A stretch of 64,000 nucleotides of DNA, from the NCBI GenBank assembly GCA_903828595.1, contig CAIKMS010000028.1, positions 62,001 to 126,000 on the forward strand, in the 5' to 3' direction. The notes below the pieces were generated by a model. That model was not told the DNA's origin and ran no database searches. It saw only the letters and a list, made by a program, of their open reading frames with translations. Position numbers and translations under genes: made by a program. Below are positions 17,931 through 27,096 of this stretch, one piece after another. The first letter of the stretch is position 1, and every line of letters starts with the position of its first letter. Source of the DNA: an uncultured Pseudomonadota bacterium (GTDB lineage: Bacteria; Pseudomonadota; Gammaproteobacteria; Steroidobacterales; Steroidobacteraceae).

Positions 17931-18986
17931 ATGAAGAAGGTTTTGATCCTTGGCGTCAACGGCTTTATCGGCCATCACCTGAGCCGTAAGATTCTGGCGC
18001 AAACCGATTGGCAGATCTGGGGCATGGACATGCAGGATGACCGTGTCCGCCCGTTTTTGGATAATCCTCGGTTTCATTTTTTTGAGGGTGATATCACCAT
18101 CAACCACGAGTGGGTGGAGTATCACATTCGCAAGTGCGACGTGATCCTGCCATTGGTTGCTATCGCAACGCCGGCCACCTACGTCAAAGAACCGCTGCGA
18201 GTTTTTGAGCTCGACTTCGAAGCCAACCTACCGCTGATTCGTCAGTGCGTAAAATACAAAAAGCGCGTGATTTTCCCGTCGACCTCCGAGGTCTACGGCA
18301 TGTGCGGTGACTCGCAGTTCCATCCGGAGTCGTCCAACCTAGTGCTAGGACCTATTGAGAAACAGCGCTGGATCTATTCCTGCAGCAAGCAACTCTTGGA
18401 TCGTATTATCTGGGCCTATGGGCAGCGTGACGGCTTGGATTTCACCCTGATCCGCCCGTTCAACTGGGTCGGCTCAGGCCTCGACTCGCTGGCCACGGCC
18501 AAAGAAGGCAGTTCGCGTGTCGCTACTCAGTTCCTGGCGCACATCGCACGTGGTGAAGACATCAGCCTTGTCGATGGTGGTCGTCAGCGACGCTGCTTCA
18601 CCCACATTGATGACGGCATTAATGCAGTGATGCAAATCATTCAAAATGACAACAAAGTGGCCTCGGGTCAGATCTACAATATTGGCAATCCCGCCAACGA
18701 CTTGTCGATTCGTCAACTCGCTGAACTGATGATCGAAATCGGGCGAAAACACCCAGCCTATGCCGAGCAAGCGGCGAAAGTTCAAATCCGCGATGTAGGC
18801 TCAGCGGAATTCTATGGCAAGGGCTACGAGGACGTGCAGACCCGGGTACCTTGGATTGATAACACCAAGAAGGATCTCAACTGGGCGCCCACCGCGACCA
18901 TGGAAGAAATCCTCAAAAGCGTGTTCGACTCTTACGCAGCCGAAGTCACGGCCGCCGGACAGTTACTGGATCATGCTCGCCATTAA
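17931..18986 (+). CDS. UDP-glucuronate oxidative decarboxylase (free-standing ArnA C-terminal domain)
   Basis: The 351-residue protein is an SDR-type enzyme matching the C-terminal half of ArnA, which oxidises and decarboxylates UDP-glucuronate to UDP-4-keto-arabinose. It has the NAD-binding GVNGFIGHHL loop, IATPATYV, STSEVYGM, the YxxxK pair in YSCSKQ, and RPFNWVGSGLDS. The open frame reaches back to 17802, but that part overlaps the formyltransferase. The ATG at 17931 gives the family N-terminus. It ends at TAATG, sharing one base with arnD. Confidence 0.93.
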   Translation: MKKVLILGVNGFIGHHLSRKILAQTDWQIWGMDMQDDRVRPFLDNPRFHFFEGDITINHEWVEYHIRKCDVILPLVAIATPATYVKEPLRVFELDFEANLPLIRQCVKYKKRVIFPSTSEVYGMCGDSQFHPESSNLVLGPIEKQRWIYSCSKQLLDRIIWAYGQRDGLDFTLIRPFNWVGSGLDSLATAKEGSSRVATQFLAHIARGEDISLVDGGRQRRCFTHIDDGINAVMQIIQNDNKVASGQIYNIGNPANDLSIRQLAELMIEIGRKHPAYAEQAAKVQIRDVGSAEFYGKGYEDVQTRVPWIDNTKKDLNWAPTATMEEILKSVFDSYAAEVTAAGQLLDHARH

Positions 18987-19891
18987 TGGCCGACATTGCC
19001 CTAAAAGTTGATGTAGATACCCTGCGCGGCACGCTGGAAGGCGTGCCTGCGCTGGTGGCAATGCTTGATCGTCTAAAGATACAAGCCAGCTTCTACTTCA
19101 GCCTGGGCCCGGACCATACCGGTTGGGCACTCAAGCGAGTGTTCCGGCCGGGGTTTGTACAAAAAGCCGTGCGCACCTCGGTGCTAGAACACTACGGCTT
19201 AAAGACCCTGATGTACGGGGTGCTATTACCCGCCCCGGATATCGGTCGTCGCGCCGGGTCGGTCATGCAAGCCTGCGCGGCAGCCGGCCATGAAACCGGC
19301 ATTCATTGTTATGACCACGTTTACTGGCAGGACAATGTCGTGAACCGGGGCCGTGACTGGACTTTTAATCAAGTCAATAAGGCCGCTGAGGCCTACCAGC
19401 GTATCTTCGGCCACCCCGCCCGTTCGCACTGCGCCGCAGGTTGGCAGGTCAATGAGTTTTTGTTTGCGCGCCAAGACGAGTTGGGCATGCAATACGCCAG
19501 CGACACCCGCGGTACACATCCGTTTCTACCCGTCATGGGAGATACGGTAGGCCGCTGTCCCCAACTTCCGACCACTTTACCCACCCTGGACGAACTGATC
19601 GGTAGGGAAGGTCGAACGGCCGCGGACGCTCGTGACGAGTTGCTGGCGCTGACGCCCGAGGACAGTGCAACCCAGGTCTATACCTTGCATGCCGAGCTGG
19701 AAGGGCAGCGGCTGGCGGGGCTATTTGCCGAGCTGTTACAGGGGTGGCAGGACCGAGGGCATCGGTTAGTCACCATGGCATCGCTGGCCCAGAGCCTTGA
19801 CTATGACAAGCTACCCAAGCACCGGGTTGAGATGGGCAGCCTGGAGGGTCGCAGCGGCCTGCTAGCCTTGCAGGGCGCCGCCCAAAGTTAA
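18986..19891 (+). CDS. arnD: 4-deoxy-4-formamido-L-arabinose-phosphoundecaprenol deformylase ArnD
   Basis: ArnD removes the formyl group from the lipid-linked sugar before flipping. The 301 residues have the polysaccharide deacetylase fold: KVDVDTLRGT with the catalytic Asp, HETGIHCYDHVYW with metal histidines, and a C-terminal YTLHAELEGQ segment that supplies the active-site His in ArnD proteins. The first base of its ATG is the last base of the preceding stop. It is the last gene of the arn run. arnE and arnF, which encode the usual flippase, do not follow. Confidence 0.92.
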   Translation: MADIALKVDVDTLRGTLEGVPALVAMLDRLKIQASFYFSLGPDHTGWALKRVFRPGFVQKAVRTSVLEHYGLKTLMYGVLLPAPDIGRRAGSVMQACAAAGHETGIHCYDHVYWQDNVVNRGRDWTFNQVNKAAEAYQRIFGHPARSHCAAGWQVNEFLFARQDELGMQYASDTRGTHPFLPVMGDTVGRCPQLPTTLPTLDELIGREGRTAADARDELLALTPEDSATQVYTLHAELEGQRLAGLFAELLQGWQDRGHRLVTMASLAQSLDYDKLPKHRVEMGSLEGRSGLLALQGAAQS

Positions 19892-20079
19892 AACAGGGGC
19901 GTGAAGAGCGGTTAAGAACGCTAAAGGCGCACGCACGCGCGGCTTAGTTCTGCGACAATACCGCGCGCAAAACCCCATCGCGCTGCGACGCGGAATGGCG
20001 ACGAACCTTTCTTACTTGGCTTTGGCAAGCGGCGGAATCGCGCCGCTTGTCTTAAAGCCTTCACGGGTATCACACCGGC

Positions 20080-23000
20080 ATGTGGATTGTCAGACTCGCA
20101 CTAGACCGACCCTACACCTTTCTGGTGTTGGCTCTGATGATCCTGTTAGTCAGCCCACTGGTCATTCAGCGTACGCCGGTTGACGTACTACCGGATATCG
20201 ACATTCCGATTGTCACGGTAGTGTGGACCTACCCGGGTCTATCAGCCAAGGACATGGAGCAGCGCTTTACCAACCAGTACGAGCGCAATCTAACCTCAAC
20301 CGTCAACGATATTGAGCATCTAGAGTCGCAATCACTCGCCGGGACAGCGCTCATCCGTATCTACTTTCGCCCGGGCGCCAAGGTTCAGGTGGCGTTATCG
20401 CAGATCACCGCGATCTCACAGACCCAGATACGCGGATTTCCGCCCGGCACCACGCCGCCGTTAATCGTGATCTACTCGGCTACCACCGTACCCGTGTTGC
20501 AGTTGGCGTTATCCGGCGATGGTTTGTCCGAGCAGGTGCTCAACGACGTTGCACAAACGTATATTCGCAGCCAGCTGGCCACGGTGGCTGGCGCCTCAGT
20601 TCCGAATCCTTTTGGCGGAAAGTCGCGCGTCATCTCGGTGGACTTAAACATGAGCGCCTTGCAGGCAATGTCCCTGTCACCGATGGATGTGGTTAATGCC
20701 TTAACAGTGCAGAACCTGATTCTGCCCTCAGGAACGGTTAAGTTTGGCGCAACCGAGTTTCCGGTTGAGAGCAACGCAAGCCCAAAAAGTCTGGAAGATT
20801 TTGGGGAGTTGCCAGTTACTAACCGCGGTACTGCGCTAATTCGTGTTCGCGATGTTGCCAGCGTTCACGATGGCTATACACCACAAACCAACGTGGTCCG
20901 ATTAGACCAACAGCGCGGCGCGCTGCTGGCTCTCTACAAAACGGGTAACGCCTCAACCATTAATATCGTCGACAACGTGCTGGCACTACTGCCTAAAGTA
21001 GAAGCTGGTGCGCCCGTGCCTGTAAAAATTACACCGCTATTTGATCAATCCAAGTTCGTACGCGCCGCCGTGGCGGGCGTTATCCATGAAGGCGTAGTCG
21101 CCGCTGCATTAACCGCAGCACTCATCTTGCTGTTTTTAGGTAGCTTGCGCTCCACACTCATCATCGCCGTATCCATTCCACTATCCGTGCTGTGCTCACT
21201 GATGGCCCTGTCAGCCTTGGGCGAGACCATTAATCTGATGACTCTGGGCGGCCTATCGCTGGCGGTTGGCATTCTCGTGGATGACGCCACCGTAACCATC
21301 GAGAACATTGAGCGGCATCTGGCCATGGGCAAGGACCTGCGTAGTGCTATCCTCGATGGCGCCCAACAGATCGCGGTACCGGCGCTGGTTTCTACCCTGT
21401 GTATCTGTATCGTGCTGGCGCCGATGTTCTTTCTGGCCGGCATTGCACGGTACCTGTTTGTGCCGCTGGCCGAAGCCGTGGTGTTTGCCATGCTCGCCTC
21501 CTACTTCTTGTCCAGAACGCTAGTTCCCACGCTGGCCATGTATTTATTAAAAGGTCACGAACACGAGACCGCGGCACCCACGACTTTTCTGGGAAGAATG
21601 CAGCACGGATTTCAGACAGGATTTGAGCGCCTTAGGGACTCCTATCACATTATTCTACGAAATTTGGTCGCTCGTTCGCGTAGCGTCGCTATAGCATTTA
21701 GCGTTTTTTGTATAGCCATGGCGCCCTTAGGCCTGTTGCTAGGCACCGATTTTTTCCCCTCGGTGGATGCCGGACAAATCCGTCTACATCTGCGCACTCC
21801 AGCAGGCACCCGTATCGAAGAAACGATGCGCGTTGTCGATGAGGTGGGGCATGCTATTCGCAGTGTTATCCCGCCTTCGGACCTACAGCATATTTTGGAT
21901 AACGCCGGTCTCCCCTATAGCTCCTTGAATCTATCATTCTCTAATGCCGGTACCATCGGCGCCATTGATGCAGAAATTTTGATTTCGCTGGCGCCTGATC
22001 GGCATGGTCAGACGGCCGATTACGTAGCGAAATTACGTGAGGCATTGCCAGCGCGTTTTCCAGGGGTCAGTTTTTTCTTCCAGCCCGCCGACATAGTCAG
22101 TCAGATCCTAAACTTTGGTGTGCCAGCACCGATCGATCTGCAAATCATTGGTGGCGATGCGGAAAAGAATTTCACGCTAGCCCAAGACCTGGCTCGGAAA
22201 ATTGCCGCCATCCCTGGAACGCAGGATGTGCATGTGCAACAAATTGCTCATGCACCCGAGTTGTATCTGAAGGTAGATCGCGATAGCGCGCAAAGTATCG
22301 GCCTAACCGCGCTGGACGTGGCGCAGACACTACAACTGGGCTTATCGTCGAGCGCGCTCGTTAACCCCTCTTTTTGGGTAAACCCTAAAAACGGCGTTCC
22401 CTATTCCGTGGCGGTGCAATGGCCTCAGTACCGGGTTGAATCACCCGAAAGTATCCGTAACTTACCAATCATGTCTAAAGATCACAGCGTCAGCCAAACG
22501 CTGGGCAATCTCGCCACGATCAGCGATAAAACCACACCGGCACTTGTCTCGCACTACAACGTCAAGCCACTGTTCGATATCTACGCCAGTGTGTCGGGTA
22601 GTGATTTAGGCAGTGTTGCCACCCAAATCCGCGCCTTGATGCAGTCAACAAAAGATTTACCCAAGGGTACCGACTTGGTGCTGCGCGGGCAGGTGGAGTC
22701 CATGCAGGCTTCCTTCACTGGCCTTGCCACAGGGATTGTAGGTGCCATCCTGCTGGTCTACTTGCTGTTGGTGGTCAACTTTCAGTCTTGGCTGGATCCA
22801 CTGATCATTATTACGGCGCTGCCGGGTGCGTTGGCAGGCATCATTTGGACACTTCTGATTACGCATACGCATCTGTCTGTACCGGCACTCACGGGCGCGA
22901 TCATGTGTATGGGCGTTGCAACCGCCAATAGTGTGCTGGTGGTGGCTTTTGCACGCGAACTTCTGCAAGACGGAGTCAGTGCAACGCAAGCAGCTATTGA

Positions 23001-23244
23001 AGCGGGTTTTACCCGCATACGTCCGGTGATCATGACTGCCGTCGCCATGCTCGTCGGTATGTTGCCACTCGCTCTGGGACTCGGTGAAGGTGGCGAGCAA
23101 AACGCACCCTTGGGCCGTGCCGTGATCGGTGGTCTGGTCTTTGCTACAGCGGCAACCCTCTTCGTTGTGCCCTGCATGTTCGCCTTAATGCACTCGCGTC
23201 GGTCTGTGGTGCAGCCTTCGCCTCCCGAGGTCTCTCATGTCTGA
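20080..23244 (+). CDS. RND efflux permease
   Basis: The 1054-residue protein has the RND architecture: an N-terminal helix, a large periplasmic loop, a membrane block with AVGILVDDATVTIENIERH (the paired Asp of TM4, equivalent to AcrB D407/D408), then a second loop and helices. In TM10 the AcrB lysine (K940) position lies in GVATANSVLVV and is not Lys, so proton relay must differ. The start of the porter domain and PDIDIPIVTV resemble multidrug/NolG-type pumps more than metal pumps, but the substrate is unknown. Its gene overlaps the adaptor gene by eight bases. The operon order permease-adaptor-outer membrane factor is less common than adaptor first. Confidence 0.92.
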   Translation: MWIVRLALDRPYTFLVLALMILLVSPLVIQRTPVDVLPDIDIPIVTVVWTYPGLSAKDMEQRFTNQYERNLTSTVNDIEHLESQSLAGTALIRIYFRPGAKVQVALSQITAISQTQIRGFPPGTTPPLIVIYSATTVPVLQLALSGDGLSEQVLNDVAQTYIRSQLATVAGASVPNPFGGKSRVISVDLNMSALQAMSLSPMDVVNALTVQNLILPSGTVKFGATEFPVESNASPKSLEDFGELPVTNRGTALIRVRDVASVHDGYTPQTNVVRLDQQRGALLALYKTGNASTINIVDNVLALLPKVEAGAPVPVKITPLFDQSKFVRAAVAGVIHEGVVAAALTAALILLFLGSLRSTLIIAVSIPLSVLCSLMALSALGETINLMTLGGLSLAVGILVDDATVTIENIERHLAMGKDLRSAILDGAQQIAVPALVSTLCICIVLAPMFFLAGIARYLFVPLAEAVVFAMLASYFLSRTLVPTLAMYLLKGHEHETAAPTTFLGRMQHGFQTGFERLRDSYHIILRNLVARSRSVAIAFSVFCIAMAPLGLLLGTDFFPSVDAGQIRLHLRTPAGTRIEETMRVVDEVGHAIRSVIPPSDLQHILDNAGLPYSSLNLSFSNAGTIGAIDAEILISLAPDRHGQTADYVAKLREALPARFPGVSFFFQPADIVSQILNFGVPAPIDLQIIGGDAEKNFTLAQDLARKIAAIPGTQDVHVQQIAHAPELYLKVDRDSAQSIGLTALDVAQTLQLGLSSSALVNPSFWVNPKNGVPYSVAVQWPQYRVESPESIRNLPIMSKDHSVSQTLGNLATISDKTTPALVSHYNVKPLFDIYASVSGSDLGSVATQIRALMQSTKDLPKGTDLVLRGQVESMQASFTGLATGIVGAILLVYLLLVVNFQSWLDPLIIITALPGALAGIIWTLLITHTHLSVPALTGAIMCMGVATANSVLVVAFARELLQDGVSATQAAIEAGFTRIRPVIMTAVAMLVGMLPLALGLGEGGEQNAPLGRAVIGGLVFATAATLFVVPCMFALMHSRRSVVQPSPPEVSHV

Positions 23245-24394
23245 TCTTTCCGATTCTAACGATGCGCGGTCACGCGGCACCTTAACCGCCGGGCGCCGCA
23301 TGCTTCTTATCTTTATCGTGGTTATCATCGGTGGGGTAGCTTTTGCACTGCTGCGAAACAATGCTGACAATCGTGCGTTAGCCGCAGACATGGCTCGTCG
23401 GCAGGAAACCATCGTCAATGTCGTAACAGCCAGCGCGGACAAGACCGCTAATGCTATCGAGCTATCAGCCACCATTACCGCCTTTAATGAAGCGCCCATA
23501 CTGGCGCGCACCAGCGGTTATGTGCGGCGATGGAACGTGGAAATGGGTGCTCGAGTCACCGCGGGTACCGTGCTGTTGGACATTGAAGCACCCGAACTGG
23601 ATCAAGAGTTAGCGCAAGCCAAAGCCTCCTCGGCACAGGCCCATGCGTCGCTGGATGTCGCTCGCCTTACAGCCGCCCGGTGGCAGGAGTTACGCAAAAC
23701 CGACGCTGTCTCACAACAAGAAACCGACGATCGCACCTCGGCAGCCACCCAACTGGAATCCGCCGCAAAAGCTGCGGATGCCAACGTTAATAGACTGCAG
23801 CAGCTAGCCCAGTTTCAGCACGTGACAGCGCCTTTTAGTGGGATCATCGTCAAGCGTTCCGTAGAGATAGGTCAGTTAGTTACCGCTGGTGCAGGCACGC
23901 CGTTGTATGTGCTGCAACAAACAGATCCAGTGCGCCTTTTCGTCAATGTAGCCCAAGCCGACTCCGCCCAGATCAAAACCGGCTCGAGCGCCAGCATCGA
24001 AGTTGCTGAACATCCGGGGCATATTTTTGCCGGCAAGGTCACTCGAATGGCTGGAGCCTTAGATCCACAAACTCGCACCCGACTAACCGAGATTGATGTG
24101 CCCAACAGTGACGGGTCGTTATCGCCGGGCTCGTACGCTCGAGTAAAGTTGGCTAATACTCGTATTGCCCGTGGGCTTTTGATTCCAAATACCGCCTTGT
24201 TGTTTCGTGAGGAGGGCCCGCGTATGGCGGTAGTCACCGCTAACGGCACGGTCACACTGCGAGAGGTTTCCCTAGGCGACGATAACGGCAAATCCGTTGA
24301 GGTGCTCAGTGGTATCGCACCCGGTGACAGGGTCATTACTAATCCACCCGATGCACTACGTGATGGTGACACCGTAGTGGTGGCGAAAAAGTGA
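23237..24394 (+). CDS. RND periplasmic adaptor (membrane fusion protein)
   Basis: The 385-residue adaptor has an N-terminal membrane anchor (residues about 18-38), a biotinyl-lipoyl-like half (RTSGYVRRWNVEMGARVTAGTVLLDIEAPELDQEL), a long helical hairpin (about 105-185) and the second lipoyl half (VTAPFSGIIVKRSVEIGQLV), then beta-barrel and membrane-proximal domains. It links the RND permease to the outer membrane factor. The start overlaps the permease stop, and its own stop overlaps the GTG of the next gene by four bases. Confidence 0.92.
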   Translation: MSDLSDSNDARSRGTLTAGRRMLLIFIVVIIGGVAFALLRNNADNRALAADMARRQETIVNVVTASADKTANAIELSATITAFNEAPILARTSGYVRRWNVEMGARVTAGTVLLDIEAPELDQELAQAKASSAQAHASLDVARLTAARWQELRKTDAVSQQETDDRTSAATQLESAAKAADANVNRLQQLAQFQHVTAPFSGIIVKRSVEIGQLVTAGAGTPLYVLQQTDPVRLFVNVAQADSAQIKTGSSASIEVAEHPGHIFAGKVTRMAGALDPQTRTRLTEIDVPNSDGSLSPGSYARVKLANTRIARGLLIPNTALLFREEGPRMAVVTANGTVTLREVSLGDDNGKSVEVLSGIAPGDRVITNPPDALRDGDTVVVAKK

Positions 24395-25833
24395 GCGAGC
24401 CGCGACGTCGCCGCCTCGCCTCGGGGTGGCACCTGGCAGCCTGCAGCGGCCTAATGGGCCTGACGGCCTGCGCGGTTGGTCCCACTCATCAACCACCCAG
24501 CCTGCCGCAACCCGAAACGTGGAAGTCAGCAGTTGAATGGGCATCAGCCCAGCCGAAGGATCAGTTGCCACGGGGTGCTTGGTGGCAGCGCTATGATGAT
24601 ACGCAGCTCAATCAACTGGAAGCTCAGGCGCTGACAGCGAATCCGTCTCTCCTAGTAGCTCAAGCTCAATTGCGGGCGGCTCGCGCTCAGGCAGATATTG
24701 CCGGGTCACCGTTGTGGCCTACAGCCAGCCTTGCGCCGGATGCACTGCGCAGCCGATTGTCGGCCTCGCGCCCTACCAATGGCGGAGCACTCACTGCCAA
24801 ACCCGCGTTCCAGAACCAATTCGATCTGCCACTGCGAGTGAATTATGAACCCGACCTGTTTGGGGCCACCCGTCGCAGCCACGAACAAGCCACGGCAACC
24901 GCCGAGGCAAGTGCGGCTAACCTTGAAAGTGTCAGACTGATCATCTCTGCCGAGGTTGCCAGCGATTACTACGCATTGCGTGAAGCCGACGAAGAAGTTC
25001 GGATTAATGGCCGAACACTCGAAACGTTAACGCATGAACTGCAGGTCATCCGTGATCGTCATCAGGCCGGTAGTGCTTCCGGCTTCGACCTAGCGGCTCA
25101 AGAAGCCCAGGTGGCAAGCGTCAAAGCTGAGCTTGACCAGGCGCGCAGCCAGCGTGACGCTCTGGAAAATGCCCTAGCCAGCCTGTGTGGCGCTGCGGCA
25201 CCGGAGTTTAAAGTGGAGCCGGTCAGCGCCCTACCGGCGGTACCCACCTCCGCACTGAACCCCGCACCCGTGCTGCCCAGCGCTTTGTTGCAGCGCCGAC
25301 CGGATGTGGCGGCCGCCGAACGCCGAGTGGCCGCCGCCAATGCAGCCGTTGGTGTTGCCCAGAGCGCTTTTTTCCCGACCCTGAATCTCAACGCCGCAGG
25401 CGGCTACCAAAGTGTTGCCGCGCCGCTAGTTGCCGCCCCTAATCTGGTCTGGGGCTTGGGCGTTAGTGTCGTTGGCACCGTGTTTGATGGCGGGCAGCGC
25501 AAGGCTGGCGTCAGGCTCGCGCGCGCTGAATATGACATTACCGTGGCGCAACTTCGGCAAACCTCGCTGAATGCCCTGGCTGAGACGCAAAGCGCACTGA
25601 CGGCACTGTCCCATGCCACTCATTCCGCTGACGCACGTGCTGAGGCCGTAAAGACCGGGCAAACGACCCTGACCCTGGCCACGCGTCGCTACGAAGTCGG
25701 TGCCGGTTCGTATCTCGAACTTTTGATTGCTGAGCAGAATCTGCTGACCGAGCAGCGCGCGCTGGCCCAGGCCCTGACGCGCCAGCGACTAGCCAGCGTC
25801 CAACTGGTCACGGCGCTGGCCGGTGACTACTGA
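24391..25833 (+). CDS. NodT-family outer membrane efflux lipoprotein
   Basis: The 480-residue protein has a lipoprotein signal with a lipobox ending in LTAC (near residue 27) and then two OEP/TolC repeats of long helices and beta-strands. Characteristic strings are VNYEPDLFG, RRPDVAAAERRVAAANA, FFPTLNL and YEVGAGSYLELL. It forms the outer membrane channel of the tripartite pump encoded with it. Translation starts at GTG within the adaptor stop, and the alternative downstream starts would remove the signal. The intergenic stretch after it (159 bases) shows no strong terminator. Confidence 0.92.
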   Translation: MSEPRRRRLASGWHLAACSGLMGLTACAVGPTHQPPSLPQPETWKSAVEWASAQPKDQLPRGAWWQRYDDTQLNQLEAQALTANPSLLVAQAQLRAARAQADIAGSPLWPTASLAPDALRSRLSASRPTNGGALTAKPAFQNQFDLPLRVNYEPDLFGATRRSHEQATATAEASAANLESVRLIISAEVASDYYALREADEEVRINGRTLETLTHELQVIRDRHQAGSASGFDLAAQEAQVASVKAELDQARSQRDALENALASLCGAAAPEFKVEPVSALPAVPTSALNPAPVLPSALLQRRPDVAAAERRVAAANAAVGVAQSAFFPTLNLNAAGGYQSVAAPLVAAPNLVWGLGVSVVGTVFDGGQRKAGVRLARAEYDITVAQLRQTSLNALAETQSALTALSHATHSADARAEAVKTGQTTLTLATRRYEVGAGSYLELLIAEQNLLTEQRALAQALTRQRLASVQLVTALAGDY

Positions 25834-25992
25834 ATTTCCCCGACAGCGGCGTTCAGTTCACTGTCCTAGACAGGCTGAGGTTCGCGTCACACCACGAACC
25901 CTTGTGGCACCGCCTTGGCGCCCCCACCTCATGACCAACGGGCCCGTCGCTGTTAGGATGGCGCCATTCGCGTAGTAGAGAGGACTGGGACA

Positions 25993-26868
25993 ATGAAACG
26001 CATCATCCTGTTTGTAGCTACCAACCTCGCGGTATTGGCACTAGCCAGCGTGATCGTGCACCTGTTGGGCTTGGACGCGGTTCTTGCCAGCCGCGGTGGA
26101 AACTTTGGATCCCTGCTGGTGGTTGGTGCGGTCTTTGGCTTCGGTGGAGCCTTTGTGTCGCTGCTGATGTCCAAGTGGATGGCCAAGAACTCCATGGGCG
26201 TGAGGGTTATCACCCAACCTTCGAATGGCCAGGAAGCTTGGTTGTTGGAGACCGTACGTCGCCAGGCCGCATCGGCTGGCGTGGGTATGCCGGAAGTGGG
26301 TATCTTTGAGTCGCCCGAACTGAATGCTTTTGCGACCGGCGCCAGCCGTAACAACGCATTAGTGGCGGTCAGTAGTGGTTTGTTGGCACGCATGAGCGCG
26401 GATGAAGCCGAGGCTGTTATCGGTCATGAGCTGACTCATGTCGCCAATGGCGATATGGTGACGTTGACCCTGATCCAAGGTGTACTCAACACCTTTGTGT
26501 TTGCGTTAGCGCGGGTTATCGGTGCATTAGCCGATCGCGATGACCGACGCGGCGGTACCTATTTTATTGTTGTGATGGTGGCGCAGATTGGCTTAGGCTT
26601 TTTGGCCTCTTTAATTGTTATGTGGTTCTCACGTCAGCGTGAGTTCCGTGCAGATGCCGGTGGTGCCAAACTCGCCGGGCGCGAGAAAATGATACAAGCA
26701 CTGCAGGCGCTGCAACGCAGCCATCCCGAAGAATTGGCCTCCACCCAACTGGCGGCCTTCGGTATCGCCGGCGGTGAGCAGGGCCCTAGCTTGCGTCGGC
26801 TGATGATGAGCCATCCGCCTCTGGAGGAAAGAATCGCCGCTTTACGGCAGGCGGCAGAACGCGGTTAA
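25993..26868 (+). CDS. htpX: Membrane zinc protease HtpX
   Basis: HtpX is an M48 inner-membrane protease that removes misfolded membrane proteins. The 291-residue product has two N-terminal membrane helices, the zinc motif HELTH at residues 145-149, and the third ligand Glu in RQREFRADAGG after two further hydrophobic segments. The C-terminal SHPPLEERIAAL is a family mark. It is monocistronic and closed by an intrinsic terminator. Induction by envelope stress is known for the family, but no Cpx-type site was identified here. Confidence 0.95.
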   Translation: MKRIILFVATNLAVLALASVIVHLLGLDAVLASRGGNFGSLLVVGAVFGFGGAFVSLLMSKWMAKNSMGVRVITQPSNGQEAWLLETVRRQAASAGVGMPEVGIFESPELNAFATGASRNNALVAVSSGLLARMSADEAEAVIGHELTHVANGDMVTLTLIQGVLNTFVFALARVIGALADRDDRRGGTYFIVVMVAQIGLGFLASLIVMWFSRQREFRADAGGAKLAGREKMIQALQALQRSHPEELASTQLAAFGIAGGEQGPSLRRLMMSHPPLEERIAALRQAAERG

Positions 26869-26893
26869 TGCATCGATCATTGATAGATTGACG

Positions 26894-26925
26894 GTCAGGC
26901 GCACGCTCGGCGGCGCCTGACTTTT
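26894..26925 (+). terminator. Intrinsic terminator of htpX
   Basis: GTCAGGCGC at 26894-26902 pairs perfectly with GCGCCTGAC at 26913-26921 around a 10-base loop, followed at once by TTTT. It lies 25 bases after the htpX stop. Confidence 0.85.
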
Positions 26926-27096
26926 GCAAATCATCAACGACGTCACGTGCGCGTTTAACACTCGGTAGACGCGCTGCGGGCCTGCTTTAAGGCTAACGTG
27001 TTAGATCGATTTGAGTGACTGTTCGTTTTCATCGTGGGTCATCGAGCAGCAGCCTTCCATAGGCGAACACTGCCAAACGACTAAGAGCACTAGAGT

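Noticed and set aside
16979-18986. Frameshifted ArnA
   Set aside because: Each half is a full domain with its own start, a clean stop and a 19-base gap, so it is a two-gene arrangement, not a broken fused gene.
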